From: Corynebacterium gottingense
GTDB lineage: Bacteria > Actinomycetota > Actinomycetes > Mycobacteriales > Mycobacteriaceae
DNA: 64,000 nt
Direction: 5' to 3'
Assembly (NCBI RefSeq): GCF_003693265.1
Contig: NZ_RDRE01000007.1
Location: 1-64,000, forward strand
The translations under genes were made by a program, and so were the position numbers. The notes under the pieces are model-generated. The model searched no databases. It worked only from the letters and a program-made list of their open reading frames with translations, and was not told where the DNA came from. Position 1 is the stretch's first letter. Every line of letters begins with the position of its first letter. Shown here piece by piece: positions 34,611 to 45,225 of the stretch.

Positions 34611-36128
34611 TTACTGGTAGCTCACAAACCACGGGCGGGGCTGGACGTCGTTGAACGTCTGCTCCGGGCTGAAGGTCGGGGTGTCCTCGTCCAGGAAGTT
34701 CTTCCACGCCATGAAGAAGCGCGGGTTCAGGCCCTCCCGTAGCACGTTCCAGGTATCAAACTTCTGCCCCGGGTCGCCGTGCCCGTCGGCGTGCAGCACG
34801 TACGCGAGCTCGTCGCGGTCGGTGCGGATGTTCTGCCGGTCGGGGAACATCTGTACCTGGAATTGGTGCAGCACAAACGCCTTCTGTGGCAAGTTGTTGT
34901 CGCGCGTGAGGTCCGCGAGCCAATCGGCAACGACGTTGATCTCCTCGGCGGTGGCGGAGCCCACGCGGGACAGCGGCGCCTCGCCCGGGTTGAGCTTCCA
35001 CTCCGCGTCGAGTGCAAGGCCGACGTTCGGTCGCTTCAGCAGCTCCTCGTACATCTGCACTTGGTGGAGGAAGTCGCCCTGGCCCGGTTGCATGTCCAGC
35101 ACGGCGTAGCCGCCCGCCTCCGTGATCGCATCGATGTACGGCACGACCGATTCTACGGGCGCCTCGTTGGAATAGTCGCCGTCCTCGCCCGGCGAGTTGG
35201 ACGCAACGGTCACGATGATCTCAAACGCCGGAATTACCGGTTCCCCGGCCAACGGCTGGTACTTGCTGGCGTAGTCTTTGGCCATCGCGGCAGCCTCTTG
35301 CGGCGGCTGCTCGCCCATCACTCCCAGCTCGGGCGCGAACGAGTGACCATAGAGCGCGATCATCCTGCGCCCCGGGAAGACCAGGCCGCCGCCGCCCGGC
35401 AGCTCGCCGTTGCCCGCCAGCTCCACGCGGCGCGCGAACGCATCGGTGCCGCCCCACTGCAGGCCAAGCGCGAGCGTGTCCTGGTCGGAGACGGTACGCA
35501 TGCTTTCCGACGTCACACGCGGATCCGGGTATGCCACCACCTGCACGTCAGCGCCTGCGGCGCGCGCCGTCGCGGCCGCCGCGCGCGAGGTCTCGGCGGT
35601 GGCGAGCATAGGCGGGAGCTCGCGCTCGCCCTTGTTCGGCGCATCGAGCGCGGCGATCGCGGCGACGTCCTGTTCCGGCGCGTCGCTCTGCACGGGCTCG
35701 GTGGCGTCGTCGGCGGTGTCCTGCGCGCCCGCACCGACCTCGATGACCTCGTCGGCGCCGAGCCGTTCCAGCTCCGCGCTCACCGCGTCGTCCGTCGCCG
35801 GGTAGCGCACGAGCATCGGCGCCCCCTTGTCCACGGCGAGCGCCGCCGCCTTCAGCTGGTCCTCACGCTTCGGGCCGGACACCACGGCGGTGTCGGCGGC
35901 GTCAAAAAGCCGACGCGACACTTCGACGCCGGAGCCGTCGGCGTCGTCAATCGCCTCGGCACCATGCGTCTCCAGCTTGTCGGGCTGCGGCGAGGATGCC
36001 GCGCCGATGCCGCCCTCACCGCACGCGGTCAGGGCGAGGCTGGAGGCCAGCACTACGGCCAGCCCCACCGCCCCAATTACCTTCCTACGGGCTCGGTTCG
36101 TGCTGGCGGACATCGCGGGAACGCTCAT
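34611..36128 (-). CDS. CWB2-like surface lipoprotein with large C-terminal domain
   Basis: A 505-residue predicted lipoprotein: basic N-terminus, hydrophobic stretch and lipobox LALTAC. Residues about 70-130 resemble a cell-wall-binding type 2 (CWB2) unit (TAVVSGPKREDQLKAAALAV and GAPMLVRYP). A second related unit lies around ARAAGADVQVVAYPDPR. The C-terminal half (from about 240) is a conserved, possibly barrel-like domain that I do not recognise. ATG 36128 has AAAGG 12 nt upstream. It is a longer paralogue of the lipoprotein at 38971-39834, on the other side of leuB-serA. Confidence 0.75.
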   Translation of the reverse strand: MSVPAMSASTNRARRKVIGAVGLAVVLASSLALTACGEGGIGAASSPQPDKLETHGAEAIDDADGSGVEVSRRLFDAADTAVVSGPKREDQLKAAALAVDKGAPMLVRYPATDDAVSAELERLGADEVIEVGAGAQDTADDATEPVQSDAPEQDVAAIAALDAPNKGERELPPMLATAETSRAAAATARAAGADVQVVAYPDPRVTSESMRTVSDQDTLALGLQWGGTDAFARRVELAGNGELPGGGGLVFPGRRMIALYGHSFAPELGVMGEQPPQEAAAMAKDYASKYQPLAGEPVIPAFEIIVTVASNSPGEDGDYSNEAPVESVVPYIDAITEAGGYAVLDMQPGQGDFLHQVQMYEELLKRPNVGLALDAEWKLNPGEAPLSRVGSATAEEINVVADWLADLTRDNNLPQKAFVLHQFQVQMFPDRQNIRTDRDELAYVLHADGHGDPGQKFDTWNVLREGLNPRFFMAWKNFLDEDTPTFSPEQTFNDVQPRPWFVSYQ

Positions 36129-36169
36129 ACGGGAGTGCACCTTTCATCTGTCTAAAGCTGGCTGACAGA

Positions 36170-37186
36170 TTACTGCAGTGCTGCCGCGATCCGGGTTCCG
36201 ACCTCCTCGGTGCGCACCGCGCCGCCGTCGCGAGCAGCCACCTCATCCTCAACCGCGCGCTCAATCCGCGTGGCGTTCTCCTCATCGCCGAGGAAGCGCA
36301 GCATCATCGCCACGGAAAGAATCATCGCGGTCGGGTCCGCTATCCCCTGCCCCGCGATGTCCGGCGCCGAACCGTGCACCGGCTCGAACATGGAGGGGAA
36401 CTCGCCCGCGGCGTTGATGCTGCCGGAACACGCCTGCCCCACGCCGCCCGTGATGGCGCCCGCGAGGTCCGTCAGGATGTCGCCGAACAGGTTGTCGGTC
36501 ACGATCACGTCGTAGCGCGACGGATCATCCACCATGTAGATCGTGGCGGCGTCGATGTGGTTGTAGTCCACGTCGACCTCGGGAAACTCCGAAGCAAGCT
36601 TATCGACGACACGCTGCCACAACCCGCCCGCGTTCACCAGCACATTCGTCTTGTGCACCAGGGTGAGCTTCTTGCGACGCGTCATGGCCAGCTCGAAGGC
36701 GTAGCGCACCACGCGCTCCACGCCGAAGTAGGTGTTCTGGCTCACCTCGGAGGCCACCTCGTGGTCGGTGCCCTGGCGCAGCGTGCCACCGTTGCCGGCG
36801 TAGAGCCCCTCGGTGCCCTCGCGCACGACGACGAAGTCCACGTCGCCGGGGTTGGCCAGCGGGCTCGTCGACGTCGGGAACAACCGCGACGGGCGCAGAT
36901 TGACGTAGTGGTCAAGCTTGAACCGCAGCGGCAGCAACAGACCGCGCTCCAGCACGCCCGCGGGGACGTTGGCTGGGTCGCCAACCGCCCCGAGAAGGAT
37001 CGCGTCGTGCGACTTCAGGCTGTCCAGGTCCGCGTCCGTGAGCAGCTCGCCGTTGCGGAGGTAGCGGCGCGCGCCAAGGTCGTACTCGGTGGTCTCCACG
37101 TCGTTGTGGACAGCGCGGAGCACCTTGAGGCCCTCCGCCATGACTTCGGTCCCGATGCCGTCGCCAGCAATCACAGCCAGTTTCAT
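36170..37186 (-). CDS. leuB: 3-isopropylmalate dehydrogenase
   Basis: A 338-residue NAD-dependent decarboxylating dehydrogenase, third step of the leucine pathway. Motifs are [10 protein letters not shown] at the N-terminus, [17 protein letters not shown] and the nucleotide loop [21 protein letters not shown] 37186, with AAAGGA about 11 nt upstream, is preferred over the in-frame start seven codons earlier. The 113-nt gap to serA should hold its own promoter. In C. glutamicum leuB is an LtbR target. Confidence 0.96.
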   Translation of the reverse strand: MKLAVIAGDGIGTEVMAEGLKVLRAVHNDVETTEYDLGARRYLRNGELLTDADLDSLKSHDAILLGAVGDPANVPAGVLERGLLLPLRFKLDHYVNLRPSRLFPTSTSPLANPGDVDFVVVREGTEGLYAGNGGTLRQGTDHEVASEVSQNTYFGVERVVRYAFELAMTRRKKLTLVHKTNVLVNAGGLWQRVVDKLASEFPEVDVDYNHIDAATIYMVDDPSRYDVIVTDNLFGDILTDLAGAITGGVGQACSGSINAAGEFPSMFEPVHGSAPDIAGQGIADPTAMILSVAMMLRFLGDEENATRIERAVEDEVAARDGGAVRTEEVGTRIAAALQ

Positions 37187-37299
37187 TTTCTGAGATTCCT
37201 TTCCCACATATTGGACTACGGGATAGCGTAACAGCTCCGCCGGCGAAAAATCGGCGCTGCGCGGAAAAGGATTCAGGACCGAGTCCAGCCCGGAACGAC

Positions 37300-38883
37300 C
37301 TAGTCCAGGTCGATCTGCAGCGCGGAGGCGCCGAGCTCCTGTGCAATCTCGTTGACCAGGGCCTCCGGCACCTCGGCCTCGACGCGCAGAATCAGGATTG
37401 CGCCATCGCCCTTGGACGCCTGCGTGAGCGCGGCGGCCTCGATATTGATGCCCTTGTTCCCCAGTTTGCTGCCCACCGTGCCCAGCGCACCGGGCGCGTC
37501 CGTGTACTGGAAGAACAGGTTGCGCCCCTGCGCGCGCATGTCCACGCCGCGGCCGTTGATGCGCACGATCTTCTCCACGCCCTCGAGGCCGGTGAGCGCG
37601 CCCGTGACCGAAACGGCGTTGCCCGCCGCAGAGACCACCTGGACCTCCAGCGCGCTGCGGTGCGCCCGCGCCTCCGTCTGCGTCTCCACCGAGTACTCCA
37701 GCCCGCGCGACTGCGCGATCTGCGGCGCGTTCACAAACGTCACCGGCTCATCAATGATGCCGGAGAACAGGCCGCGCACAGCGGACAGCCCCAGCGAATC
37801 AATCTGTTCCGTGGACAGCTCGCCGCGCGCGGTCACCTTCAGCGACGTCGGCGCGCCGTCCAGCAGCTCGCCGGCGATGAGGCCGAGCTTGCGCGACAGC
37901 TCGAGCCAGCGAGCGACCTCCTCGCCCACGCGGCCGCCGGTGATGTTCACCGCGTCGGCGACGAACTCGCCGGCCAAGGCCTTGAGTACCGAGTCCGCAA
38001 CGTCCGTGCCCGCGCGGTCCTGCGCTTCCACCGTGGACGCGCCCAGGTGCGGGGTGACGACGACCTCGTCCAGGGCAAACAGCGGCGAATCGGTGCACGG
38101 CTCGGTGGCGTACACGTCGAATCCGGCACCGCGGATGGGGCCGTTCACGATGGCGTCGGCAAGCGCCTGCTCATCGACCAGGCCACCGCGGGCCGCGTTA
38201 ATGAGGATCTGCCCCTCCTTCGCCTTGGAGAGCAGGTCCGCATTGAACATGCCTGCGGTCTCCTTCGTCTTCGGCAGGTGGATGGTAACGAAGTCGGCGC
38301 GTCCCATGAGCTCCTCCAGCTCCACGAGCTCAACGCCGAGCTGCGCGGCGCGCGCCGGATTCGCGTACGGGTCGTAGGCGATGACGGTGGTCTCGAACGC
38401 GCTGAGGCGCTGCGCAAAAAGCTGGCCGATGTGGCCGAAGCCGACGATGCCGACGGTCTTGCCAAAGACCTCAACGCCCTTGAACGACGAGCGCTTCCAC
38501 TCGCCGTCGCGCAGCGTCTTGTCCGCCGCCGGGATCTGGCGCGCGGTGGACAGCAGCAGCGCGATCGCGTGCTCGCACGCGGAGTGGATGTTGGAGGTCG
38601 GCGCGTTGGCCACCATGACACCGCGCTCGGTCGCGGCGTCAATGTCTACGTTGTCCAGCCCGACGCCGGCGCGGCCGATGATCTTCAGGTTCGGCGCTGC
38701 CTGGATCACCTCGCGGTCCACGGTGGTGGCGGAGCGCACGAGCAGTGCGTTCGCGTCAGGCACCGCGGCGAGCAGCTCGTCGCGGTTCGGGCCATCGACC
38801 CAGCGCACCTCCACGGAGTCTCCAAGCGCTTCGACGGTTGATTGGGACAGCTTGTCTGCGATCAGCACGACCGGTTTGGACAC
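37300..38883 (-). CDS. serA: D-3-phosphoglycerate dehydrogenase
   Basis: A 527-residue enzyme that oxidises 3-phosphoglycerate in the first step of serine synthesis. It is the long actinobacterial form: catalytic and NAD-binding domains ([48 protein letters not shown]), an intervening domain (about 320-450) and a C-terminal ACT domain ([20 protein letters not shown]) for serine feedback. GTG 38883 is set by AGGAGA 10 nt upstream. Confidence 0.96.
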   Translation of the reverse strand: MSKPVVLIADKLSQSTVEALGDSVEVRWVDGPNRDELLAAVPDANALLVRSATTVDREVIQAAPNLKIIGRAGVGLDNVDIDAATERGVMVANAPTSNIHSACEHAIALLLSTARQIPAADKTLRDGEWKRSSFKGVEVFGKTVGIVGFGHIGQLFAQRLSAFETTVIAYDPYANPARAAQLGVELVELEELMGRADFVTIHLPKTKETAGMFNADLLSKAKEGQILINAARGGLVDEQALADAIVNGPIRGAGFDVYATEPCTDSPLFALDEVVVTPHLGASTVEAQDRAGTDVADSVLKALAGEFVADAVNITGGRVGEEVARWLELSRKLGLIAGELLDGAPTSLKVTARGELSTEQIDSLGLSAVRGLFSGIIDEPVTFVNAPQIAQSRGLEYSVETQTEARAHRSALEVQVVSAAGNAVSVTGALTGLEGVEKIVRINGRGVDMRAQGRNLFFQYTDAPGALGTVGSKLGNKGINIEAAALTQASKGDGAILILRVEAEVPEALVNEIAQELGASALQIDLD

Positions 38884-38970
38884 TGGGGATCGTCTCCTGC
38901 GGTATTTCAATAAAGGAATAGGTACGGGGGTAACTTTAATGTCCGCAGGCACGCTTGTCTGCCATCCGCG

Positions 38971-39834
38971 CTAATATTTTTCTTCCGCCTGCATAATTCG
39001 CTCCGGAATGTCGCTCGCCGGCTCGAATTGCGTCCCGAGTGCAATGAGCGGTGCGTCCGCCAGGCCCGCCATCGCCAGCAGCGTGTCCTCGGATTCGCGG
39101 GGGTCCGGGTTGTCCACCATCGTGACCCGCGCGCCGAACGCCCGGGCGTTTGCAATCGAAGCAATTGACGACGCCCGCGTGGCCACCACCTGCGGCGCCA
39201 TATCCGCATCGCGGCGCGAATGGACCGGGAACGGCTTCGCCACCGCGTTCGGCATCACCTGCGGCTCCGCCCAATTGGCGTGCAGCCACGTCGGCACCGA
39301 CGTATCCAGGTCGGCGATCACCTCCTGCGCGTCCGCCGGGTCGTGCACGGGCCGTTCGTGGAACCGTACCGAGGTCATCTTGCCCAGCGCGTCGATCCCG
39401 CCCGGATCGCGGTAGACGCGCACGCTCCCGGACGCCGGCGCGATCGCCACATCGCCCACCGTGAGCAGCGTAAACGTTTTCAGACGCTTCACTTCCTGCG
39501 TGATCTGCCCGTGGTGATCTTCGTCGTAGACCAGCATCGGCGCGTGCGCGTACGCGGCAATCGACGCCGCCCGCAGCTGCGCCTCCACGCTGGAATCCGA
39601 CACCACCAACGTCTCGGACGTGTTGAAGAAGTACTCGGAGCTGACAAGCCCGTTCGTGTCATCGAGCACAACCGGGTGATCATCAAACGCAGTGGAGACG
39701 TGCCGCGACTGATTCGCGGCCCGGGCCTGGTCCAACGGGGTACTTGTGTCCTCGCCCGCGCACCCGCCGACGGCGAGCGCCACGCAGCACATCGCCGCGG
39801 CGAGGCCCCGGCTAGCTTTCTGCTTCGCTGCCAT
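38971..39834 (-). CDS. CWB2-like surface lipoprotein, short paralogue
   Basis: A 287-residue predicted lipoprotein with lipobox AVGGC. It parallels the N-terminal half of the 34611-36128 product: LVVSDSSVEAQLRAASIAA with APMLVYDEDHHG, and later ARAFGARVTMVDNPDPR. It lacks the large C-terminal domain. The ATG at 39834 lies inside the 3' end of the DUF262 gene (23-nt overlap, different frame), so it may be translated from that transcript. Function unknown; cell-wall association is inferred. Confidence 0.72.
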   Translation of the reverse strand: MAAKQKASRGLAAAMCCVALAVGGCAGEDTSTPLDQARAANQSRHVSTAFDDHPVVLDDTNGLVSSEYFFNTSETLVVSDSSVEAQLRAASIAAYAHAPMLVYDEDHHGQITQEVKRLKTFTLLTVGDVAIAPASGSVRVYRDPGGIDALGKMTSVRFHERPVHDPADAQEVIADLDTSVPTWLHANWAEPQVMPNAVAKPFPVHSRRDADMAPQVVATRASSIASIANARAFGARVTMVDNPDPRESEDTLLAMAGLADAPLIALGTQFEPASDIPERIMQAEEKY

Positions 39835-41629
39835 TCTCCCCGTCTGCGTGATTGGTGCGCGTGCCGAGGGCCCCGAGGGCTCCGTCCAGGTCGCGGACGA
39901 CCGGCTTGTCCAGCGCGTACTCGATGATGCCCACGAAACGGTCGCGGCGGTCATGGATAAAGCTGTTCCAGTCCGAGTTCAACAGGTCGGCCGGGCGAAT
40001 CTCGTGGCCCTCCAGCATTGCGTCGAACTCTGCGTCATCCATCAGGGACTTCGACTGCAGGCGCGGCAGGTACCGCTTCGGCTCATTGTTCTCCATCACC
40101 ACGTCGGTGCGCCGCCCCATCGGGGTGCGGTTGAGCACGGAGTCAGCCAGCTCCTCGGTCGCGCCGGCCTGCAGGCAGAACTCGCGCGGGAAGACGGTGT
40201 GGAAGCGCGGCTGCAGCTCGGCGATGGTGTCGCGGTTGAGCGGCTTCCCGGTGCGCCAGTCGAGCGCTCCGCGGGCCATCAGCAGGGAGTACAGCCCGCG
40301 GTACACGCCGCTCTCCGCCGTCGCGGACTGCAGGCGGGACTCGTGGAACTGCGCGTCGCCCACGGTGCGCGGCACCTCGTCGGTGTCCCCGCGGACCCAG
40401 GGGGTGACCTCGGTGACGTCGAGGCCGGCGCGAATCGTCGGCGCGTGCGCGCCGTAGAGCTCGCCGAACACGCCGGACCAGTACCAACGGTTGAGTCGGT
40501 CGCGCGGCTCCTTCTCGTCCAGCAGTCCGGGCTGCTCGGCCAGTCGCGCGAGGATGACGGCCAGCGGAATGATCTGCGAGGAGTACGGGACCTGGTCGAT
40601 GGCCAGGATGCACCGCTCCGCGAGGAACTCGGCAGCGGCAACGAAGGCATCGGCCAGCTCGTCGCAGTGCGTCAGGTAGTCGTGCAGCGAGATATTCAGG
40701 ATGTCGCCGCGGTGCCCCACCGCGTTGCCCTTCCTGCTGGTGATCAGGAGCGACAGCCCACGCAGGAACTCGATGCGCCCGATCCCGTCCAGCGCCGGGT
40801 ACAGGCGCAGCGTGTGTTCGATGTGCGCGAAGTGGTCGGCCAGGCGGAAGTTGGGGTCTTCAGTGGCGAATACGGCGGTGAGCAGCTCGAAGACATCCAT
40901 CTGCACACCGGCAGAGTTGGCGTGCGCGAAGATCTGGCCGACGCCGATCTGCGAGGTTTCACGGTCAATCCGGATCACAGGCACGTCGTACGCCGGCAGC
41001 CAGCGCAGGACCTCGTTCTGGAACGTCTTCACCGCGGCGCGCATCTCCGGGTCGTCCGTGTCGGCGGCCATATCAATGAGGAGGTCGTTGCCTTCCTTCC
41101 ACAGCAGCATTGAAACGGGCACGACGCCGTGCGCCAACATGTCCTCGCGGGAGTGGATGCCCCCGTCGATCTGCGGGCCGAAGTGGGAGCGCACCTGACC
41201 GTCCGGGTCGACGGCAAAGACCGCTTCGACCGGCATCGGGTCGGCGGCCACCGCGGCGCGCACGTCGACGAAGAAGCGGCGACGGATGCGCCGGCCCAGG
41301 TAGTCCACCGTCGGGATCTCGCCGGCGCCCTTCAGGGCGTAGAAGAGCGAGGTGAGGCGCTGTTGACCGTCGAGAAGCAAAAGCCCCGGCTCCCGATCCC
41401 CCGTCGTCAGACCGTCGAGCGGGCGCGGGCGGAAACGCATGGGCGCGTTTCGGGTGTCCAGGGCAAGGAAAGATCCGATGGGGTAACCGCGAAGCACTGA
41501 GGTGACCAGGGTGCGAATCCTGTCAACATCCCAGATGTATTCGCGCTGGAAGTCGGGCAACTGCAATTCGCCACGTTCAGCACGGGCGAACAAGTCCTTC
41601 AAGGAATAGCTTGGCGTCGTAAAACCCAT
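39812..41629 (-). CDS. DUF262 domain protein (GmrS/ParB-like nuclease family)
   Basis: A 605-residue protein. The N-terminal DUF262 domain has ELQLPDFQREYIWD and the diagnostic LLLLDGQQRLTSL (residues about 76-88). DUF262 is the GmrS half of type IV enzymes that cut modified DNA. The rest (about 250-605) is helical; I see no clear DUF1524 HNH site, though a conserved C-terminal block with NSDWNSFIHDRRDRF is present. No methylase or second subunit is adjacent. A solitary defence protein is possible but unproven. Confidence 0.82.
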   Translation of the reverse strand: MGFTTPSYSLKDLFARAERGELQLPDFQREYIWDVDRIRTLVTSVLRGYPIGSFLALDTRNAPMRFRPRPLDGLTTGDREPGLLLLDGQQRLTSLFYALKGAGEIPTVDYLGRRIRRRFFVDVRAAVAADPMPVEAVFAVDPDGQVRSHFGPQIDGGIHSREDMLAHGVVPVSMLLWKEGNDLLIDMAADTDDPEMRAAVKTFQNEVLRWLPAYDVPVIRIDRETSQIGVGQIFAHANSAGVQMDVFELLTAVFATEDPNFRLADHFAHIEHTLRLYPALDGIGRIEFLRGLSLLITSRKGNAVGHRGDILNISLHDYLTHCDELADAFVAAAEFLAERCILAIDQVPYSSQIIPLAVILARLAEQPGLLDEKEPRDRLNRWYWSGVFGELYGAHAPTIRAGLDVTEVTPWVRGDTDEVPRTVGDAQFHESRLQSATAESGVYRGLYSLLMARGALDWRTGKPLNRDTIAELQPRFHTVFPREFCLQAGATEELADSVLNRTPMGRRTDVVMENNEPKRYLPRLQSKSLMDDAEFDAMLEGHEIRPADLLNSDWNSFIHDRRDRFVGIIEYALDKPVVRDLDGALGALGTRTNHADGENGSEAES

Positions 41630-41649
41630 GCCCCAACCTTAGAACGGAA

Positions 41650-42546
41650 TCAGCAAACCTGCTCGTGCGATTCGTGCTCCGGGCGCTCGATCTGGATCGT
41701 GGAGTGCTCGATGCCCAGCTCGCGCAGGGCGTGCTGTACTGCATCTAGAAGCGGCCCACTATCCGTACCCGCCGCGCCGACCACGTGCACCGTAGCCAAC
41801 ACGTTCACGCCGTCGAGGCTCCAAAGGTGAAGGTCGTGGATGTCTGCAACCCCCGCGGTCGCTCGCAGCGCCTCCTCCACCTCGGCGGTGCGGAAACCCT
41901 CCGGGACCTGTTCGAGGAGCACGCCAGCAGATTGGCGCATCAGCTGCCACGCCCGCGGCAGCACGAGCGCGGCGATGATGAGCGAGGCCACGGCGTCCGC
42001 CACGGCCGCACCGGTTGCCATGACCACGATGCCCGCGACAATAACCGCGGCCGATCCCAGCAAGTCCACCAGCACGTGAAGGAACGCGCCGCGGACGTTG
42101 AGCGAGTCGCCGCGGTGACCGTGCAGCACCCACGCCGAGATGCCGTTGGCCGCAAAACCGATGACGGCGATGAGAAGCATGGTCTCGCCGTGCACGTCGG
42201 CGGGTGCGCGGAGGCGACGGATCGCCTCAACGACAATCCACACAGAGATCGCGAGCACGAGCACCGCGTTGACCAGCGCCGCGAGCACCTCCACACGCCG
42301 GTAGCCGTACGTTGCGTGGCGCGAGGCCTGTTTCCGCCCCACAAGCACCGCGAGAACGGCGATGATGAGCCCGGCGGCGTCGGAAAGCATGTGCATCGCG
42401 TCCGCCATGAGCGCCATGGACCCGGCGAGCCATCCCCCAACCAGCTCCGCAACGAAGACCGTGGCGGTGACGGCGAGCGCAACGAGGAGCGCGCGCAGCG
42501 GAGTATCGCTCGACGGGGCGTGATCGTGGTTGTGGTCGTGTGCCAT
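41650..42546 (-). CDS. Cation diffusion facilitator (zinc-type efflux)
   Basis: A 298-residue CDF transporter with a His-rich N-terminus (MAHDHNHDHA), six membrane segments and the metal site ADAMHMLSDAAGL with HxxxD in helix 2 (its partner in helix 5 is DLLGSAAVIVAG). A cytoplasmic ferredoxin-like domain with HDLHLWSLDG follows. Zinc or cobalt export is the usual role. A palindrome lies 40 nt upstream of the start. Confidence 0.9.
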   Translation of the reverse strand: MAHDHNHDHAPSSDTPLRALLVALAVTATVFVAELVGGWLAGSMALMADAMHMLSDAAGLIIAVLAVLVGRKQASRHATYGYRRVEVLAALVNAVLVLAISVWIVVEAIRRLRAPADVHGETMLLIAVIGFAANGISAWVLHGHRGDSLNVRGAFLHVLVDLLGSAAVIVAGIVVMATGAAVADAVASLIIAALVLPRAWQLMRQSAGVLLEQVPEGFRTAEVEEALRATAGVADIHDLHLWSLDGVNVLATVHVVGAAGTDSGPLLDAVQHALRELGIEHSTIQIERPEHESHEQVC

Positions 42547-42586
42547 AGCTCAACCCTAAGCTGCCACACAGTTAATGACAATTAAA

Positions 42587-42607
42587 TGAAAACGGCTCCC
42601 GGTTTCA
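42587..42607. promoter_or_regulatory. Palindrome upstream of CDF transporter gene
   Basis: TGAAAACGG (42587-42595) and CCGGTTTCA (42599-42607) are inverted with one mismatch around a 3-nt centre. TGAAA arms are reminiscent of actinobacterial Zur sites, but the spacing is longer. It lies in the 303-nt gap 42547-42849, which also holds the promoter of the next gene. Confidence 0.4.
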
Positions 42608-42849
42608 AAAAACACGCGGTGAGCAGGGCTCATTATCGACGCCACGCCCTGCCCACCCCACACAACCGTACAAGTTGCTGACTATTTGGGCGATGCCTCA
42701 ACAACTTTTGCTACCGTTGATAGGCGCAATAGCACAATGGTCTCGAGCAGTGAGCCAATTTACGCAATGTTCATCCGCTCGCATGGGGCCACATACGAAA
42801 GGATACGACTATCACTTCCGCAAACCCGAACCCGAAGGATCCGAACCGC

Positions 42850-43476
42850 GTGGAGAAGGCCGCGAAGCACATCGGCGACCACGCACACGACGCAAAGGAC
42901 AAGGTCGGCGAGACCTTCACCTCCGCAAAGGGCAAGGCTGGCGACGCTGTCGACGGCGTTCGCGGCACCGGCTCCACCACCGTGTCCAAGACTGAGGGCA
43001 CCACGAAAGCAACCTCCGGCACCACTGTAGCCGACGCCGGCAACGGCGGTGGCGGCTGGTGGAAGTGGCTGCTCGGCCTGATCGTCGCAGCTCTGCTGGT
43101 CTGGCTGCTGATCAGCCTCTTCAGCGGCGGCAGCGACGACTCGGACGGCGCTGCCGTCACCGAGACCTCCACCGTTGCTACGGAGACCAGCAGCGAGACC
43201 GTCACCGCTGACCCGAGCGAGGACGCTACCGCGGGTGCCGGCGACGCAGCGGCTGACGCCACCGACAAGGCTGGCAATGCCGCAGGCGACGCAACCGACA
43301 AGGCTGGCGACCTCGCGGGTGACGCGAAGGACGCTGCAGGCGACGCGGCCGACAAGGCTGGCGAGGTTGCAGGCGACGCAACCGACAAGGCTGGCGACCT
43401 CGCGGGCGACGCGAAGGACGCTGCAGGCGACGCGGCCGACAAGGCTGGCGACGCTGTCTCCGGCGCCACCAACTAG
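42850..43476 (+). CDS. Single-pass membrane protein with amphipathic 29-residue repeats
   Basis: A 208-residue protein of unknown function. The N-terminal helix (EKAAKHIGDHAHDAKDK) is YtxH-like; GGGWWKWLLGLIVAALLVWL starts a membrane helix at about residue 66. The C-terminus (about 120-205) is built of D-A/K-A-G-D units such as DKAGDLAGDAKDAAGDA, like LEA or stress proteins. The GTG at 42850 has GAAGGA 10 nt upstream. Yet the frame is open further up: AAAGGA (42798-42803) stands 7 nt before ATC 42811, which would add 13 residues beginning (M)TSANPNPKDPNR. So a rare ATC start is possible. Confidence 0.75.
   Translation: MEKAAKHIGDHAHDAKDKVGETFTSAKGKAGDAVDGVRGTGSTTVSKTEGTTKATSGTTVADAGNGGGGWWKWLLGLIVAALLVWLLISLFSGGSDDSDGAAVTETSTVATETSSETVTADPSEDATAGAGDAAADATDKAGNAAGDATDKAGDLAGDAKDAAGDAADKAGEVAGDATDKAGDLAGDAKDAAGDAADKAGDAVSGATN
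43282..43455 (+). repeat. Two tandem 87-bp repeats in the preceding gene
   Basis: 43282-43368 and 43369-43455 are nearly identical, encoding 29 residues each. A shorter degenerate unit precedes them. Such repeats are prone to copy-number change. Confidence 0.8.
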
Positions 43477-43504
43477 TTCGTAGCGACAGAATCACGTCGC
43501 ATAC

Positions 43505-43553
43505 AACACCGCCCCAGCTCCTGGACTGACCAGGATGCTGGGGCGGTGTTTTT
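43505..43553. terminator. Bidirectional terminator between membrane protein gene and ilvC
   Basis: AACACCGCCCCAGC (43505-43518) pairs perfectly with GCTGGGGCGGTGTT (43537-43550), followed by TTT on the plus strand. It serves the plus-strand gene and probably ilvBNC from the other side. Confidence 0.9.
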
Positions 43554-43576
43554 CGTGTGCGCCTTCGCGTGTGCGT

Positions 43577-45225
<1,649 letters not shown>

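Noticed and set aside
43282..43455. Repeats that could suggest a CRISPR array
   Set aside because: The units are in-frame 29-codon repeats inside a protein gene with no unique spacers.
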